From Trichopria drosophilae (lineage: Eukaryota; Arthropoda; Insecta; Hymenoptera; Diapriidae): a stretch of DNA of 64,000 nt. Below, one piece after another: positions 42,075-53,520 of the stretch. The stretch covers positions 84,537,501 to 84,601,500 of the forward strand of contig CM059582.1 of NCBI GenBank assembly GCA_030407085.1, given 5' to 3'. Below the pieces are notes generated by a model. It was not told the DNA's origin. It was given only the letters and a program-made list of their open reading frames with translations, and made no database searches. Every line of letters begins with the position of its first letter. Position 1 is the stretch's first letter. The position numbers were made by a program, and so were the translations under genes.

Positions 42075-43136
42075 TTACGCCAGATCAGCCGGATTGTCCA
42101 CACCCGGTACGTGTCGCCATGTAACGTCGGGCATTAGCGTATGCACTTCGGCTACACGGTTGGCGACGAAGGTTTTCCACTTTTTGGACTGACCGTTAAG
42201 CCAGGCGAGCACTATGGTCGCGTCAGTCCAACAATGGATAGGACAATGCGCGAAGACTGGTATCGATTTAACGTGGCTCAGCAATCGAGCCAGTAAGGCT
42301 GCTCCGCATAATTCGAGCCGCGGAATGGTTAACTGCTTTACGGGGGCAACGCGGGTTTTCGCGGTTAACAAATGAACGGTGACATCGCCAGATGGCGACT
42401 CCGTTCGGACGTAGATGACAGCGGCATATGCCTTCATAGATGCGCCGCAGAACCCATGAAGTGCCGATCGACTAGAAGACGTTGTGTTGAGCCAACGCGG
42501 GATTGACAATTCCGCGAGCGAGGGTAGAGCGTTGTAGAACGCATGCCACATCAGCTGTATGTCTGGAGGCAGCGTTGAGTCCCACGGTATTTTACAGGCC
42601 CACAATAACTGCATTACGTGCTTGGCTACGATTGTTACCGGCGCGAGCCAACCCATGGGGTCGAAAATGCGGGCGATTTGCGATAGGATCGCTCTTTTCG
42701 TAACTAGCGTAAGCGGAGCCACATTTAGCGTAAACCCGTAAGAATCGGTGGCGGGTCGCCATGCGATGCCGAGAATTTTTACGCTATCGTCGGCTTGGAG
42801 TGCTTTATCGCACGCCAGACCGTGATTGGCCGGATCGATGTCGGCGAGTAACTCGCTTGAATTGCTGGACCATTTACGGAGCGAGAAGTGGCCCTTATTT
42901 AATAACGCGGTAGTGTCGTTCCTGATCGCGACAGCAGCTTCAACTGTGTCGGCACCAAATAGCGCGTCATCCACGAACATGTGAGAGAGGATGATTTCTC
43001 TCCCACGCGGGAAGGCCTCGCCTTCATCTTCGACGAGCTGTCGCAGCACACGTAGCGCCAAATAAGGGGCGCTGGCTGTCCCATAGGTGACGGTGAGCAG
43101 CTGATATTCGGATACTACATCCGAAGCGTTGCGGCG
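42075..43136 (-). pseudogene. BEL/Pao gag-pol: RT C-terminal part and RNase H
   Basis: Contains the RT active-site box FVDD (about 42990) and 'MGWLAPVTI'-type Pao peptidase/RNase H-linked sequence. The RNase H segment follows, around 'PRLELCGAALLARLL' and 'TDATIVLAWL'. Open from after the TAG at 43137-43139 to TAA at 42075-42077. Same frame as the neighbours on both sides. Confidence 0.9.
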
Positions 43137-43949
43137 CTATAAAATGCGCTGAAGGTCGATGTCTCGCGTGTCCACCAGAATTTGGCGGTACATCTCCTCG
43201 ATGTCGGCCGTATAAACGTACCTGTGTGTACGCCATTGGAGCTGGAGAAGATATAGATCGGATTGTAATTTGGGACCCGTAAATTGCAGGTCGTTAAGCG
43301 ATTTGCCCGACGAGGATAATGCGGAAGCGTTAAATACTACCCTTGTTTTGGTAGTCGAACTAGTAGTTTTCACCACAGGATGGTGAGGAAGGTAGACTAC
43401 AGGCGCGGCAATTGGGCGCGTCGGAGCAACCCTCATGTACCCGAGCGATTCGTACTCGCTCATGAAATCTTTGTATGCAGCGCATTTTTCTGGTCGAGCT
43501 GAGAGACGTTTCTCAATCGATTGCAAACAATGTGCTGCACGCGTATACGTATCACCGAGAGCGGTCAATGGATCATCGCGAAGCTGCAGTCTAACTACGT
43601 ATTGTCCGTCACTGGTGCGCGAGTGCGTTGTGACAAAATGACTCTCACAGAGCGCATCGTCTTTCGATACGAGGCGGGGCACGCTAATTTCTTCGGTCTC
43701 CCAGAACCGGGTGAGAGATGAGTCAAGATCATCATCGCTCGTGTGCATGTGATGCACCTGTATGGTGGGTGATTCATCGGATTCGTTCGCAGTACTGCTC
43801 GTCCCGGACAGCACCCACCCGAAGATGGTATTGATTGCCACCGGCTCGTCGCGGTTACCGCGCCTAATCCCATCGCGGAGTACATATGCATACAAATCTG
43901 CACCGATTATCGCGTGAATCGGGGTATCGTCTGTCAGCTGCTCGTCCGC
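43137..43949 (-). pseudogene. BEL/Pao gag-pol: protease end and RT N-terminal part
   Basis: Starts after TAA 43950-43952 with 'IIGADLYAYVL' and 'TIFGWVLSG', the protease-RT junction of BEL elements. It then has the RT fingers: 'RVVFNASALSSSGKSLND' and 'DIEEMYRQI', the first catalytic aspartate region. It ends at TAG 43137-43139, where a Trp is expected from family context. Confidence 0.9.
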
Positions 43950-44513
43950 TTAGTCAAGACCCTTGAGATGCGGCCACCGTGAGATCGGATATCGAAATAT
44001 CGGAACATACGAGGTTAGTTTGTCTAGGACGAGAGCCTTCGTCGAGACCGCGACTTCAGTATTCTTTACCGAGCTAATCGTAATTGGCACGATCTTTTTC
44101 ACGATCGCGGACTCCCTTTGACCGATTCCGCTGACGCGCATAGAAACTGAATACGATTTTGCGCGTAACTCATTTGTCGCTGTTTGCGACAGAAACGTAT
44201 GTGTCGATCCAGGATCGAGTAAGGCTCGAAGCTTGACGACTCGTTGTGACGGAGAGGTAATCAACACCCAGGCAGTAGCAAGGATAACATGCGCGGGTAC
44301 TTGCGGAATGCTCAAATGCGATTGTATAAGACTCGAATCCACTTCTGAAGAACTACTAGTCGGTGCACTTGCTTCTGCGAGGGTACTTGTTGATTTACGT
44401 GATAGCGAGTGCAACAGCGAATGATGCCGTTTCTTGCAGTGCAAGCACGTTCGTTCGCTCTTGCAGGCGTCGACTTTGTGATAAGTCGAGAGACAGTTTG
44501 CGCATAGCGAGTG
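43950..44513 (-). pseudogene. BEL/Pao gag-pol: zinc knuckle and protease
   Basis: Begins after TAG 44514-44516 with a CX2CX4HX4C zinc knuckle (CANCLSTYHKVDAC). A retropepsin-like segment follows, with 'LRALLDPGSTHTFLS', where DPGS replaces the usual D-S/T-G. Ends at TAA 43950-43952. Confidence 0.88.
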
Positions 44514-45641
44514 CTACTTAGCGATATCCCATCGTTGGGACACAACCTTTTCTAAAAATTTGGCGCATTTATAAATAGGGTACGCTTCGCCGCATAATAT
44601 GCATTTCCCTATTTGCTTGGACGTTGTATGATGAGCGGTTACATTAGACGTCACTTTCGTCTTCGCTCGAGGTTGCGACACTGACGACCGAGTCACTTGT
44701 GCAATAGGCGAGGATGCCTCGAGAGAGCGAATCTTTAATTTCAAAAATTTCATAATTTGCTCGGTAGTCGCGAAGTCATCGCCCTCGAGAGAAAATTCCC
44801 ATGCTTCGCGTGTTATGCGGTCCAGCCGATTCGAAATTAAATGCACTATAATATCATCATTTACTGGCCGATCGAGATTAGTAAGCGCATCTACTGATTC
44901 TTGCACAGAGTCTATTAAATGACGCAATTCAGTCGGCGACCCGTCACGCGAAATCGATTTTAAAGAAAATAATCTCGTTAAAAGAGTTGATAACAATACG
45001 CGTTTATTTTCGTAGCGTTCCGAGATCATTTTCCAGGCTATTTCATAATTTTCCGCGGTTATCGCGATGTTCTTTAAAAGTGCGGCCGCGTCGCCGTCAA
45101 GACACGATTTCAAATAAAATAATCGCTGGAAATTGTCAAACGATTGATCCTTTACGATCAATGCTTGAAAATGATCTCGGAATTCGGTCCAACCTAGGAC
45201 ATTCCCGGAAAAACGAGGTAATTTAATGGCCGGTACTTGTGACCTTCGATGGTGTCCACAGCTGACTGATGCGGCAGGAGCGGCGGCTATCGGCGTCGAA
45301 GTTGCAGGTGTCGTAAGACTAAATACAGCAGACAGCCCGGCACATGTATCGGCATATATCTCCTCTGCCGTTCCCATGAAGTCCGAGGCGAAATATTCGT
45401 GCGTGGAGCAAGATGCCATTAGTTTGAGCGGAAGCATGGCCTCGTGCCTGTCTGACATCTGCTGCCACTTATTTTGAATAAGGTGTAGCCGCGTGCGCGC
45501 CTGTTCAAGGCTTAAATTCGGTGTTTCTAACAACGTCGCCGCACGTTGTGTGCATGTGAATGCGTCATCTTGAAGCGCGGCTTGTTGGACAAGTTCATGA
45601 TACTCGTCCTGCAGCTCCGATCGACTCCGATTTTTCGGCAT
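44514..45641 (-). pseudogene. BEL/Pao gag
   Basis: N-terminal 375 codons of the polyprotein, from the ATG at 45639-45641. Gag core of the DUF1759 type: 'IKLPRFSGNVLGWTEFRDHF', 'FYLKSCLDGDAA', 'ISERYENKR'. A first zinc-binding-like segment CX2CX8C (CILCGEAYPIYKC) precedes the TAG at 44514-44516. That stop falls six codons before the zinc knuckle. It could be a mutation or, less likely, a programmed readthrough site. Confidence 0.9.
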
Positions 45642-46353
45642 TTTGCAGCTGAAAATCGTTCAGAAAAATGCGAATCAATCGCTCGGATAAGTGTCAAATT
45701 GATTGCAGCGTTCGAATCAGGGCTCGAAGTCGGTGCTGTCGTCGCACTGGCAGACTCGAGACTGGTCGTTCGACGGTTCGAATAGCGGGGCGGGGGGTGC
45801 AGAGGCGACTGCGTCGTCCGATAGGGCGCAGAAGAGGCGTCACCGTAACCGGTGGAGAATGCGTTTAAGGGGAGCGTGGCCCAGCCACGAAAGCGCGTGA
45901 GTAGGGAGCCGCGGAGCTCGACCTCCTCCTGGCTGACGTCACCAATCGGTGAAGTAGCGACCGCGCGTGTGTGCCGCTGGCACGAGAATCGGCTAAGTCG
46001 ACTTCAGATCGATGCCGAACGTTGCCGAACTCCGATTCGGTTTGGAGTTACGTCACGACGTACGATGGTTTTGAAGAGAGATCGGAAAACCGCCGACGAA
46101 AGCCGAGAATCTCCGAACCGCGCGAGAATACTAATTATATGCGAATGGGATCGCTAATTTGATGCGCGAACTGATTTGAATTTTCAAATTTTAATGAATC
46201 GGCACTCCCGAATATGCACTTCTGTCCATGTATCAATGTTTAAATTGTGGTTTTAAGAAAATTTTGTCCTTTCAAAATTGTCCTTTCAAAATTGTCCTTT
46301 CAAAATTGTCCACTGCACTTCTACTTACGAAGAATCCTGGCAGGATCGCCAAA
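45642..46353 (-). promoter_or_regulatory. BEL/Pao 5' leader with PBS and 14-bp tandem repeats
   Basis: Non-coding leader between the 5' LTR and gag. The primer-binding site TGGCGATCCTGCCAGGAT (46351-46334, minus) lies two bases after the LTR. Just inside, GTCCTTTCAAAATT is repeated three times in tandem at 46265-46306 with a fourth partial copy. Confidence 0.75.
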
Positions 46354-47006
46354 TGTTGCGCTTGATGCAATATCTTCGAACAGCTTAGATATTTGCACGC
46401 TAGCTGCGTTGGTCCAGGTCCTCCGCAAATGAGAAATGAAATAAAACACCAGCATTAGATTTCTGTCCTTCACTTTATTAGTAATCCAAATTTTTTTTTG
46501 AATACACGGTACACTGCACAATTACAAGTTTTAACTAAAGTGCGCACGTGTCCGACGGAACACGTGTCGGAAAAAAACGGCAGAGTGTCGCAATTTCCGA
46601 AAGAAAGCGAACTATTTAATTTGCGGCGAATGAGCGGCGGCTCATTAAGTTGGCGGAGAATCGAAATTAGAAAAGAGACATGGATCGATAGCGATTTTAC
46701 AAATTTTCCGTACCGACAGATTACACGCGAGAGACATGTGATGGCGGTTTTCTCCAATCTGAAAATTCCGGAAGTCTTCTCGGTCTCTTCCAGGAAATCA
46801 GAAAAAGAGCGGAACGCCGCAGGGGCCTTAGAGATAACTAAATTCCCGGAAAACGCACCGCGAGATTCGAAGTTCTGCGCTCTCCTACAGTCGCCGATAA
46901 GAGCGCGTCCGGTCAGGGCGATGCGGTAGTAGAGCTCGCGAATAGATGGCGCGTCGAGTATACATTTTGACTTTTCCGGTCAACTTACGCAATGAATACG
47001 CCAACA
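46354..47006 (-). repeat. 5' LTR of the BEL/Pao element
   Basis: TGTTGG to CAACA on the minus strand. About 99% identical to 39637-40290 by eye. It should contain the element promoter. Confidence 0.95.
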
Positions 47007-47149
47007 CCTTAAAAGAAGTAAAGTTTCTTTAATATAATAATTAAGAAATTAAGAATTTCGGACATGTCAATAAGTTAAAAATATTTTTGAAAAATAAATT
47101 ATTAAAATAATGATAGTAGTATAAGTATAAGTTTATTCCCATATATGAA

Positions 47150-47600
47150 TTACAAAAAATTCTTAAGGGTTGAGTGCACCGATCAATAATATAAAAATAC
47201 ATAGATAGAACACTGTACACTCGAATTCCAGTACGCTACTGTTACAATTTCATAAATAAATAAATAAATAACACGCGCTCTGAAGAATATATAAAAAGCA
47301 CGTTGTACATAAGAATCCGGTGCGCTACTAATACGAATTACATAAGAGAAAAAAGACTCGCGCTAAAAATACAAAAAAGAACGCTGCTCACACGAATCCA
47401 GTACGCTAGTAATACTTTTACAAAAAAGAAAAAGAACATACGTTCTACAGAATACATAAAAGACACTTTAACGACGAATCCGGTGCGCTACTAATACGGT
47501 TGCATAAAAAAGTACGCTCTAAAAATACATAGAGATAACGCTACACACGCGATTCCGGTACGCTATAGATATTATTACGCTAAAAAAGAAAAACTCGCGC
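47150..47600 (-). repeat. Degenerate ~85-90-bp tandem repeats in the LINE 3' UTR
   Basis: About five copies of a unit containing CGAATCCGGTACGCTACTAA and then CTCGCGCTAAAAATACATA-like sequence. Confidence 0.75.
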
Positions 47601-47707
47601 TAAAATTACTATGTACAACAAGTCTAAAAGGAAACTGGAGCAATACAAAAATTACAGGAAAATAAAAGAGAAAACCGGCCCCAGAGCTACCACGTTCGCA
47701 TGCTGGC

Positions 47708-49546
47708 CTACGTGTCCAGGTGGAATTGTCTCCTGGTAAAACAAGAGCTAACAAATCCAAAGAGGACCTTTAGAGCACGAGGATCGGCAGAGAGTAACAA
47801 GAAGGCCAACATATTCTCGTCAGTGTAGTTTGCTATAATCGCACTGCGTCGGAGTATAGATCTTGAGGGAGCAGAGAGGGGACATTCGGACAAGATGTGG
47901 ATTAATGTCTCCCTTTCGCCCGAGTTACAAATCGAACACGGACCACTCAGGTTGTAGGCATAAAAAGCACTGCCGACACAGAACGAACGCGAGAAAATGG
48001 TAGCCGTTCTGAACTGGATTTTTAAGCGTAAGTGAGAGAGCTGGCAACGTTCTGGAGCGAGGGAGGCTAGCACATCGGAAAACTGCCTGAAAAGCGGAAT
48101 CTGGATCGAATCCGACTCAAAATAACGCTGGAGGTCACAATTGCGCTGAGCGGTAGCGAAGGCTTCACAAATAGACGCTACGTGGGACTCCCAGTTTGCA
48201 GCCGAAAGATCCTCCCAGAGTGCATTGTAGTTTGGCGAGTCTAGGATCAACTTCAACCTCGAGAACCAGTTCATTGCCGGATCGTCGTTTCCTCTAGAGC
48301 TAAGCTCATAGAGCCTGGTTAAGCCGAGACGAGGGAGACTATTTGGTGGTTGTTGCAGGTACTTGAGCACGAGGTTTAACGTTCTGCGCACTATTGCGAT
48401 CGCTATTGGGTAAAGCCCTAGTTCGAGGCGCAAGATATATGGCGTCGGCTTGGGAAGCTTAAGCCACTTCTTAAAAAATTCGACCTGGACGGATTCTAAA
48501 GAGCGTAGATGGCCGAGGGACCAACAGGGCGCAGCATACAGTAAGGTGGACAGAATAGAGGTTACATATAGTTTTAAAGCAGCACTGGTCGAATCGCATT
48601 TAGCTGAAGCCATTATAGCAAAGACAGACGCCGTAGCTTGGTGAGTCTTGGCTATAGCGTTTTCAGTTGCCCTCAGCCCATTCGCCGATGAAGAGGAGAT
48701 TGTTCCTAGATAAGGATACGTTGACGCAACTTCCACCTGCTGATTACTATAGTAAAAGTGTCTAGAGGAGGAATCGAGAGGACCACCTCTTGTAAACACA
48801 ATAATTTTTGTCTTAGTCGTATTTACTACAAGGCTGTTAAGATTACAATAGGACTCGAGCGTCCTCAATTTCATTCTTAAGTCAGCAGGAGAATAAGCGA
48901 AGATCGCCAGATCATCGGCGAAGAGAAGCATCATAGGGTCATAAGTAATTGTGTAGTCAATGCCTCTCATGCCTTGGTTACGAAAGTATGCTACAATGTC
49001 GGAGCTGTACAGTATAAAGAGCAAAGGGCTGAAGATTTCTCCCTGTAGGATCCCTTCTGTCACCCTAACTCGCTCAGTAGAACCAGCGGCACAGACGATG
49101 GAAGATTTGGCAGACTCGTAGAAGGCCTTAAACACCCTAACCATTTTGTCGCTTATCCCAATGCTGAAAAGCTTGTGCCAAAGTTTTGTGTGGGGGATAG
49201 AGTCGAACGCCCTGCGAAAGTCCACGAAAAGAATGTAGCACTTCGAGGCTTTTTTCCTAAGCTGGACCTGAACAGCTGCGTTTAATATAAAAATGTTGTC
49301 TTCCGCAGAGCGTCCTCTTCTAAAGCCGGCTTGTTCGTCCGGTAGTATATCACGCTGAGGGAGCCAGTTCTCCAGTCTCGCAGCAAGCACTTGCATGAAC
49401 AATTTCGTGAATGCATTGATTATGGCAATCGCACGGTAATTTTCAGGGTCGGTTCGGTCACCTTTTTTGAAGAGCATGAAGAGATCGGCCTCCAGCCACC
49501 CTTCGGGCGGTAGCTCGTTGGTTAAAATCAAGTTGAATAGATCCAA
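47708..49546 (-). pseudogene. LINE reverse transcriptase and C-terminal domain
   Basis: 612 codons open. RT motifs in order: 'FKKGDRTDPENYRAI', 'EQAGFRRGRSAEDNI', 'FVDFRRAFDSIPH' (catalytic Asp), 'LQGEIFSPLLFILY' and the FADD box (in 'LLFADDLAIFA'). A long thumb and a C-terminal zinc-like CX2CX7HX4C motif (CSICNSGERETLIHILSEC) follow. The frame is complete from the RT fingers to the stop, but it is shifted by one base from the endonuclease upstream (junction near 49545) and lacks its own natural start. Confidence 0.88.
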
Positions 49547-50604
49547 AACCGAATACCGACCGGCCCTATTGCTTTATCCGCCTTCAATCTCTTCATGCTC
49601 TCCCTCAACTCTTGCGGCAGAATTGGGCCGTCAAGGTCTTTGTCGAGAGTCCCGTAGAGTGATAGCGGCATCGATGGTTTCGGTGGGTAGAGGAGCCCCA
49701 AGTGCTCCGACCACGCCTCCAGAGGGACAGACGAGTTTCCGAGAGGAGCCCGCCTATGCCTCCGAACCTCAGACCAGAAACCCTTGGCGTCCCTCACCCC
49801 AGCAAAGGCATCCGCAAAGCGAGAAACATGAAGACATTTAGCCACCACCGTTGTGTGTCTAAAATTCCTCTTGGCCGCGATATAGGAGAGTTCGTAAGAT
49901 TTCTCGTGGTTATTCGACCGAAGGACGTGAAGGGCTCTGTTCATTTCTCTCTTGGCAGATTTGCAGGACGCATCGTACCACCGAGGCAAAAAACGTGGTG
50001 GGTTGGTTTTTCCCCCGGAAGAACTGGAAAGTTTTACTAAGCCCTCCCGGGTAAGAAGACCAAGCAAACCCGAACAAAAAAGGTTGTAGGATGGACTTTG
50101 TGACGTGTGGTAATAAAATTGTAGATATGGGTTGACTTCGGTCAGTCTTTTAGCGAGTTTTTCCTCGCCCTCGGGTGACCACGACGCTTTGTACCTCGGT
50201 GCTTGGCAAGGCGAAGGATGAGGCGCAGGCTGGACATTAGGCAACGAGAGGGACAACGAAGCAATTGCCGGAAAATGGTCAGAGCCTCCACCATCGGAGC
50301 CAATTACGAAGTCATTCACCAACTACAAATGATAGACGGAGACCCAGACTAAGTCAGCAATGCTTCGTCCCTTGGAATCTAAAAAAGTAAATTGCGCTGG
50401 TGAATCGCTAAGCGAATGACCATTTAACAGTGCAAAGTTATTGCTAAACATAAATTCATAAAGACATTTACCACGGACATTACAACGGACATCGCAGATT
50501 TGCCTGGCAACTACGAGCTGAGTTTCCTCGAATAAGTTCGAAAATTCGCATTCATAGTCGAGGTCACCGGTCCACGAGTTGAAGTCGCCTCCTAAAATAA
50601 CCAT
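49528..50604 (-). pseudogene. LINE endonuclease (3' part) and linker to RT
   Basis: Begins at 'LGGDFNSWTGD' (the D/N motif of the AP-type endonuclease). 'SIADLVWVS' follows, then TAG at 50323-50325, and in the same frame the terminal 'GSDHFP' histidine motif. A linker rich in basic residues then leads to the RT start region ('KADKAIGP'). The first third of the endonuclease is absent, consistent with incomplete reverse transcription at insertion. Confidence 0.85.
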
Positions 50605-51840
50605 ACTGTCCAGAAAGGACCCCGCAGGAAATCACAGGGAAATGGCTCTCAGTCGAATGTCCTGAAATTGGGGCAAATGATAGTTCATATAATGTAGATC
50701 AAAAGTGTCCATAGGCCCGAAGTCCCTAGATGGCTAGTTTTTGAGTTACAGCCACTTGAAACTACCAATTTTCGCAAATTTCAGAATGGTGATCCTCGAC
50801 TCTTCGGTCGGGCGCACCTTATTCTCAGTGAAGTATGGTCAAGGATATATATAAGATCTATAATCTGTCATTATATGCAATCTATATACAATTGTTTTAA
50901 GTTATATATAGTTACATACAATTGACATATACAGGGAGATCCAAAAGTCCCGGAACAGCAAAATATCTCAGCGGGAGTGCATTTTCGAGGAAAATGTTTC
51001 AGACAAAAGTTTCAGGATTTTTCCCTGGCTATTTAATGGCGATATTGAATTTGACCTTGAACATGACCTTGAAGGTTATTTCAAGGTCAAGTTAATTTTT
51101 TTAAATGGGAACCCCTATTTTTTTTCATGGATTCTGAAAGAGCGGGAAATTCTACGTCCGAGTATGATATGATCGATTTTTCCGGCAAGGTCATTTCAAG
51201 GTGAAACTTAAAACTCCCGTAACGGCGAAATATCTCAGAGGGTGTGCATTTCTTTGGAAATTGTTTCAGACAAAAGTATAAGGATTTTTCCTGGGATATT
51301 TAATGGTAGCACAGAATTTGACCTTGAACATGACCTTGAAGGTTATTTCAAAGTCAAGTTTGTTTTTTTTAATGGAAACTGCTATTTTTTTTTCACGGAT
51401 TCGGAGGGAGCACAAAATTTTACGTCCAAATATGCTATGGCCGTTTTTTTCGGCAATGTCATTTCAAGGCCAAACTTAAAACTCCCGGAACAGCGAATTA
51501 ACTCAGCAAGAGGCACCATTGAATTTAACCTTGAAAATTACCTTGAGGCTTATTCTAAGCTCAAGACTATTTTTTTTTAATTGGAACCCCGTTTCATTTT
51601 CGTAATGTTTCCAGAGTTTCCAGAGTGCAATGCATTATCATTGTTCCCGGATAAAAATATACATTTTTTTTTACATCCGATACGTTTATAAATACCGTAT
51701 GTATGGGTAACATTTTTACATTGTTTCCAATGCTACCGCCGGCTTTAGCATTACCCAAGATGTACCGCGTGGAGGTAGCACGGTCGGGTTTACACCTCTT
51801 CGGGGTGCTTTGTTCAGGTGGTTCCCCTCGCCGTCACCTG

Positions 51841-51903
51841 CGCGTGTGCGTGTGCGTGTGCGTGTGCGTGTGCGTGTGCGTGTGCGTGTGTGTGTGTGTG
51901 GGT
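51841..51903 (+). repeat. GTGTGC/GT microsatellite in mariner B
   Basis: Longer than the matching tract in copy A (26219-26257). This is a length polymorphism between otherwise near-identical copies. Confidence 0.9.
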
Positions 51904-51963
51904 GTCCCCAGACAGTTAAGGCAAGATGGGTATACTAAGATTTTGATGAAATTATGTATCTTA

Positions 51964-53046
51964 CTAAAGCTTATGCTCAAAATGATTGCCATGAACTTCT
52001 TGGCAATATCCCAAGCGATTATAAAAAGTCGATACGACTTTTTTAATCATATCTGGTTCTATAGCAGCGATCTCATCCCGTATTCGTTGTTTTACTTCCT
52101 CAATATTCACCGGTTTCGTTCGATACACTCTATCTTTGAGATAACCCCATAGAAAATAGTCAAGGGGCGTAAGATCCGGAGATCTTGGTGGCCATTCTAT
52201 TACACCCCTTCGACCTATACACCGTTCTGCGAATACATCACTCAAATAATTGCGAACATCTGTTGCATAATGGGGTGTTGCACCATCTTGCTGAAACCAA
52301 GTCTGATCGAAATCCTCGCCTACAATAACCTGAATAGCAGGGATGATGTCGTCCCTCAACATATCGTGGTATTTTTGACCAGTAAGGGTACCCTCGATGA
52401 AGAAGGGCCCAACTACCGCATTGTTTATAATACCTTCCCATACGTTTACTTTTTCAGGATATTGAGTAGAACGACTATCGTCCATCCAATTAGGATTGGT
52501 TTCACTCCAATAAGACATGTTATGTCTATTGATTGCCCCATTTAAGAAGAATGTAGCTTCATCAGAAAATACGATGCGATTCAAGAAACCGGCATCAGCA
52601 TCTATTCGATTCATCATTAATTCCGCAAACTGTAGGCGTCTATCAGGATCATCTTCATTCAATTGTTGTACGAGTCTAACTTTGTATGGGTGAAATTTTA
52701 AGTTTTTAGTTAAGATCCGTTGTACTGTACCGTAACATAAGTCGTGCTGCTGTTTAACTTTCCTGATGGAAGTATGAGGATCTTCCGTTATTGACAGCGC
52801 GACATTCAACTCATTTTCTTCAGTTGATGCTGTTACTGGACGACCTGCTCTTGGGAGATCCTTCACAGTACCGTGAACTTCAAAACGATTTATTGTTCTG
52901 CTAACAGTAGATTTAGAAATCGGTTCTCGTCCCTCTCTAAATGATGCGTTAAATTAGGTTCGCACATTCTCTAAAGATCGCTGGTTATCACCCCAGCCTC
53001 TCATCATGAGAATGGTTATTCTTTCTCGTTCACTTAGCGCAGCCAT
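51964..53046 (-). pseudogene. Mariner-like transposase, copy B, one stop at codon 31
   Basis: Same 360-codon frame as copy A from the ATG at 53046, but codon 31 (52954-52956) is TAA where copy A has TTA (Leu). The rest is open. By eye about five amino-acid differences from copy A occur in the last 300 residues, including Trp to Cys in the 'ERWIG' block. The catalytic aspartates are retained. Translation from a later ATG would lack the first DNA-binding helices, so the product is likely inactive. Confidence 0.92.
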
Positions 53047-53339
53047 TGCTCTTTGTACGAAATATACGTATGTATTTTGTTACTGAAATGATGCTTAATA
53101 CGTTTAGATAGGAAATCCATGTATCTCACAAAACGATAAAGTTAAGACCAAAATGTAACCTTATAAGACTGTACACGTATGTATAAATTTTATGTGAATG
53201 TATGTTGTTTATTTACTTCGCTGGTGACTCGTGCTCTCTGTCGCTGTTCGCGCGCCCAAGTTCACTTTGCACAAGTGTTGCGTAAGATGTATGTATACAC
53301 TTTTTTTAAACAGTTTATTATTCTATTTACAAAATTAGA

Positions 53340-53520
53340 GGACAAGCGAGGGACAGGAACTGATTCCTAAATCGACTTTTGTCAGAACAATAAATTGTTT
53401 CGAAGTTTACGGCACTGTAAAGGATCTCCCTAGAGCAGATCGTCCAGTAATAGCATCGACTGAACAAAATGAATTTAAACACTCTCAATACCGGAAGATC
53501 CTCATAACTTCGTTAAGAAA
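53340..53520 (+). pseudogene. Antisense transposase fragment in mariner B
   Basis: Equivalent of 24592-24770. Read on the plus strand here it resembles transposase coding sequence, opposite to the functional frame at 53046-51964. It shows AGAACAATAAATTG and GTAAAGGATCTCCC. Confidence 0.85.

Larger units (their letters stand above)
39637..47006 (-). mobile_element. Full-length BEL/Pao LTR retrotransposon (minus)
   Basis: 7370 bp, flanked by an exact 5-bp duplication CCTTA (39632-39636 and 47007-47011). LTRs of 654 and 653 bp differ at about five substitutions and small poly-T changes, so the insertion is recent. One gag-pol frame (45641-40368) in the order gag, protease, RT, RNase H, integrase is typical of BEL/Pao. 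Four in-frame stop codons and no frameshift interrupt it. Described as a genomic relic; the broken frame is not reconstructed here. Confidence 0.95.
47105..50635 (-). mobile_element. Second APE-type LINE (minus), 5' truncated
   Basis: Contains part of the endonuclease (from 50604), a full RT and C-terminal domain (49546-47708), and a 3' UTR with degenerate tandem repeats. It ends near 47105 after AATAAA (47132-47137, minus) with an ACTTAT-rich tail. The 5' end of the endonuclease and any ORF1 are missing. One stop and one frameshift disrupt the coding region. It lies 100 bp from the BEL element. Confidence 0.88.
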
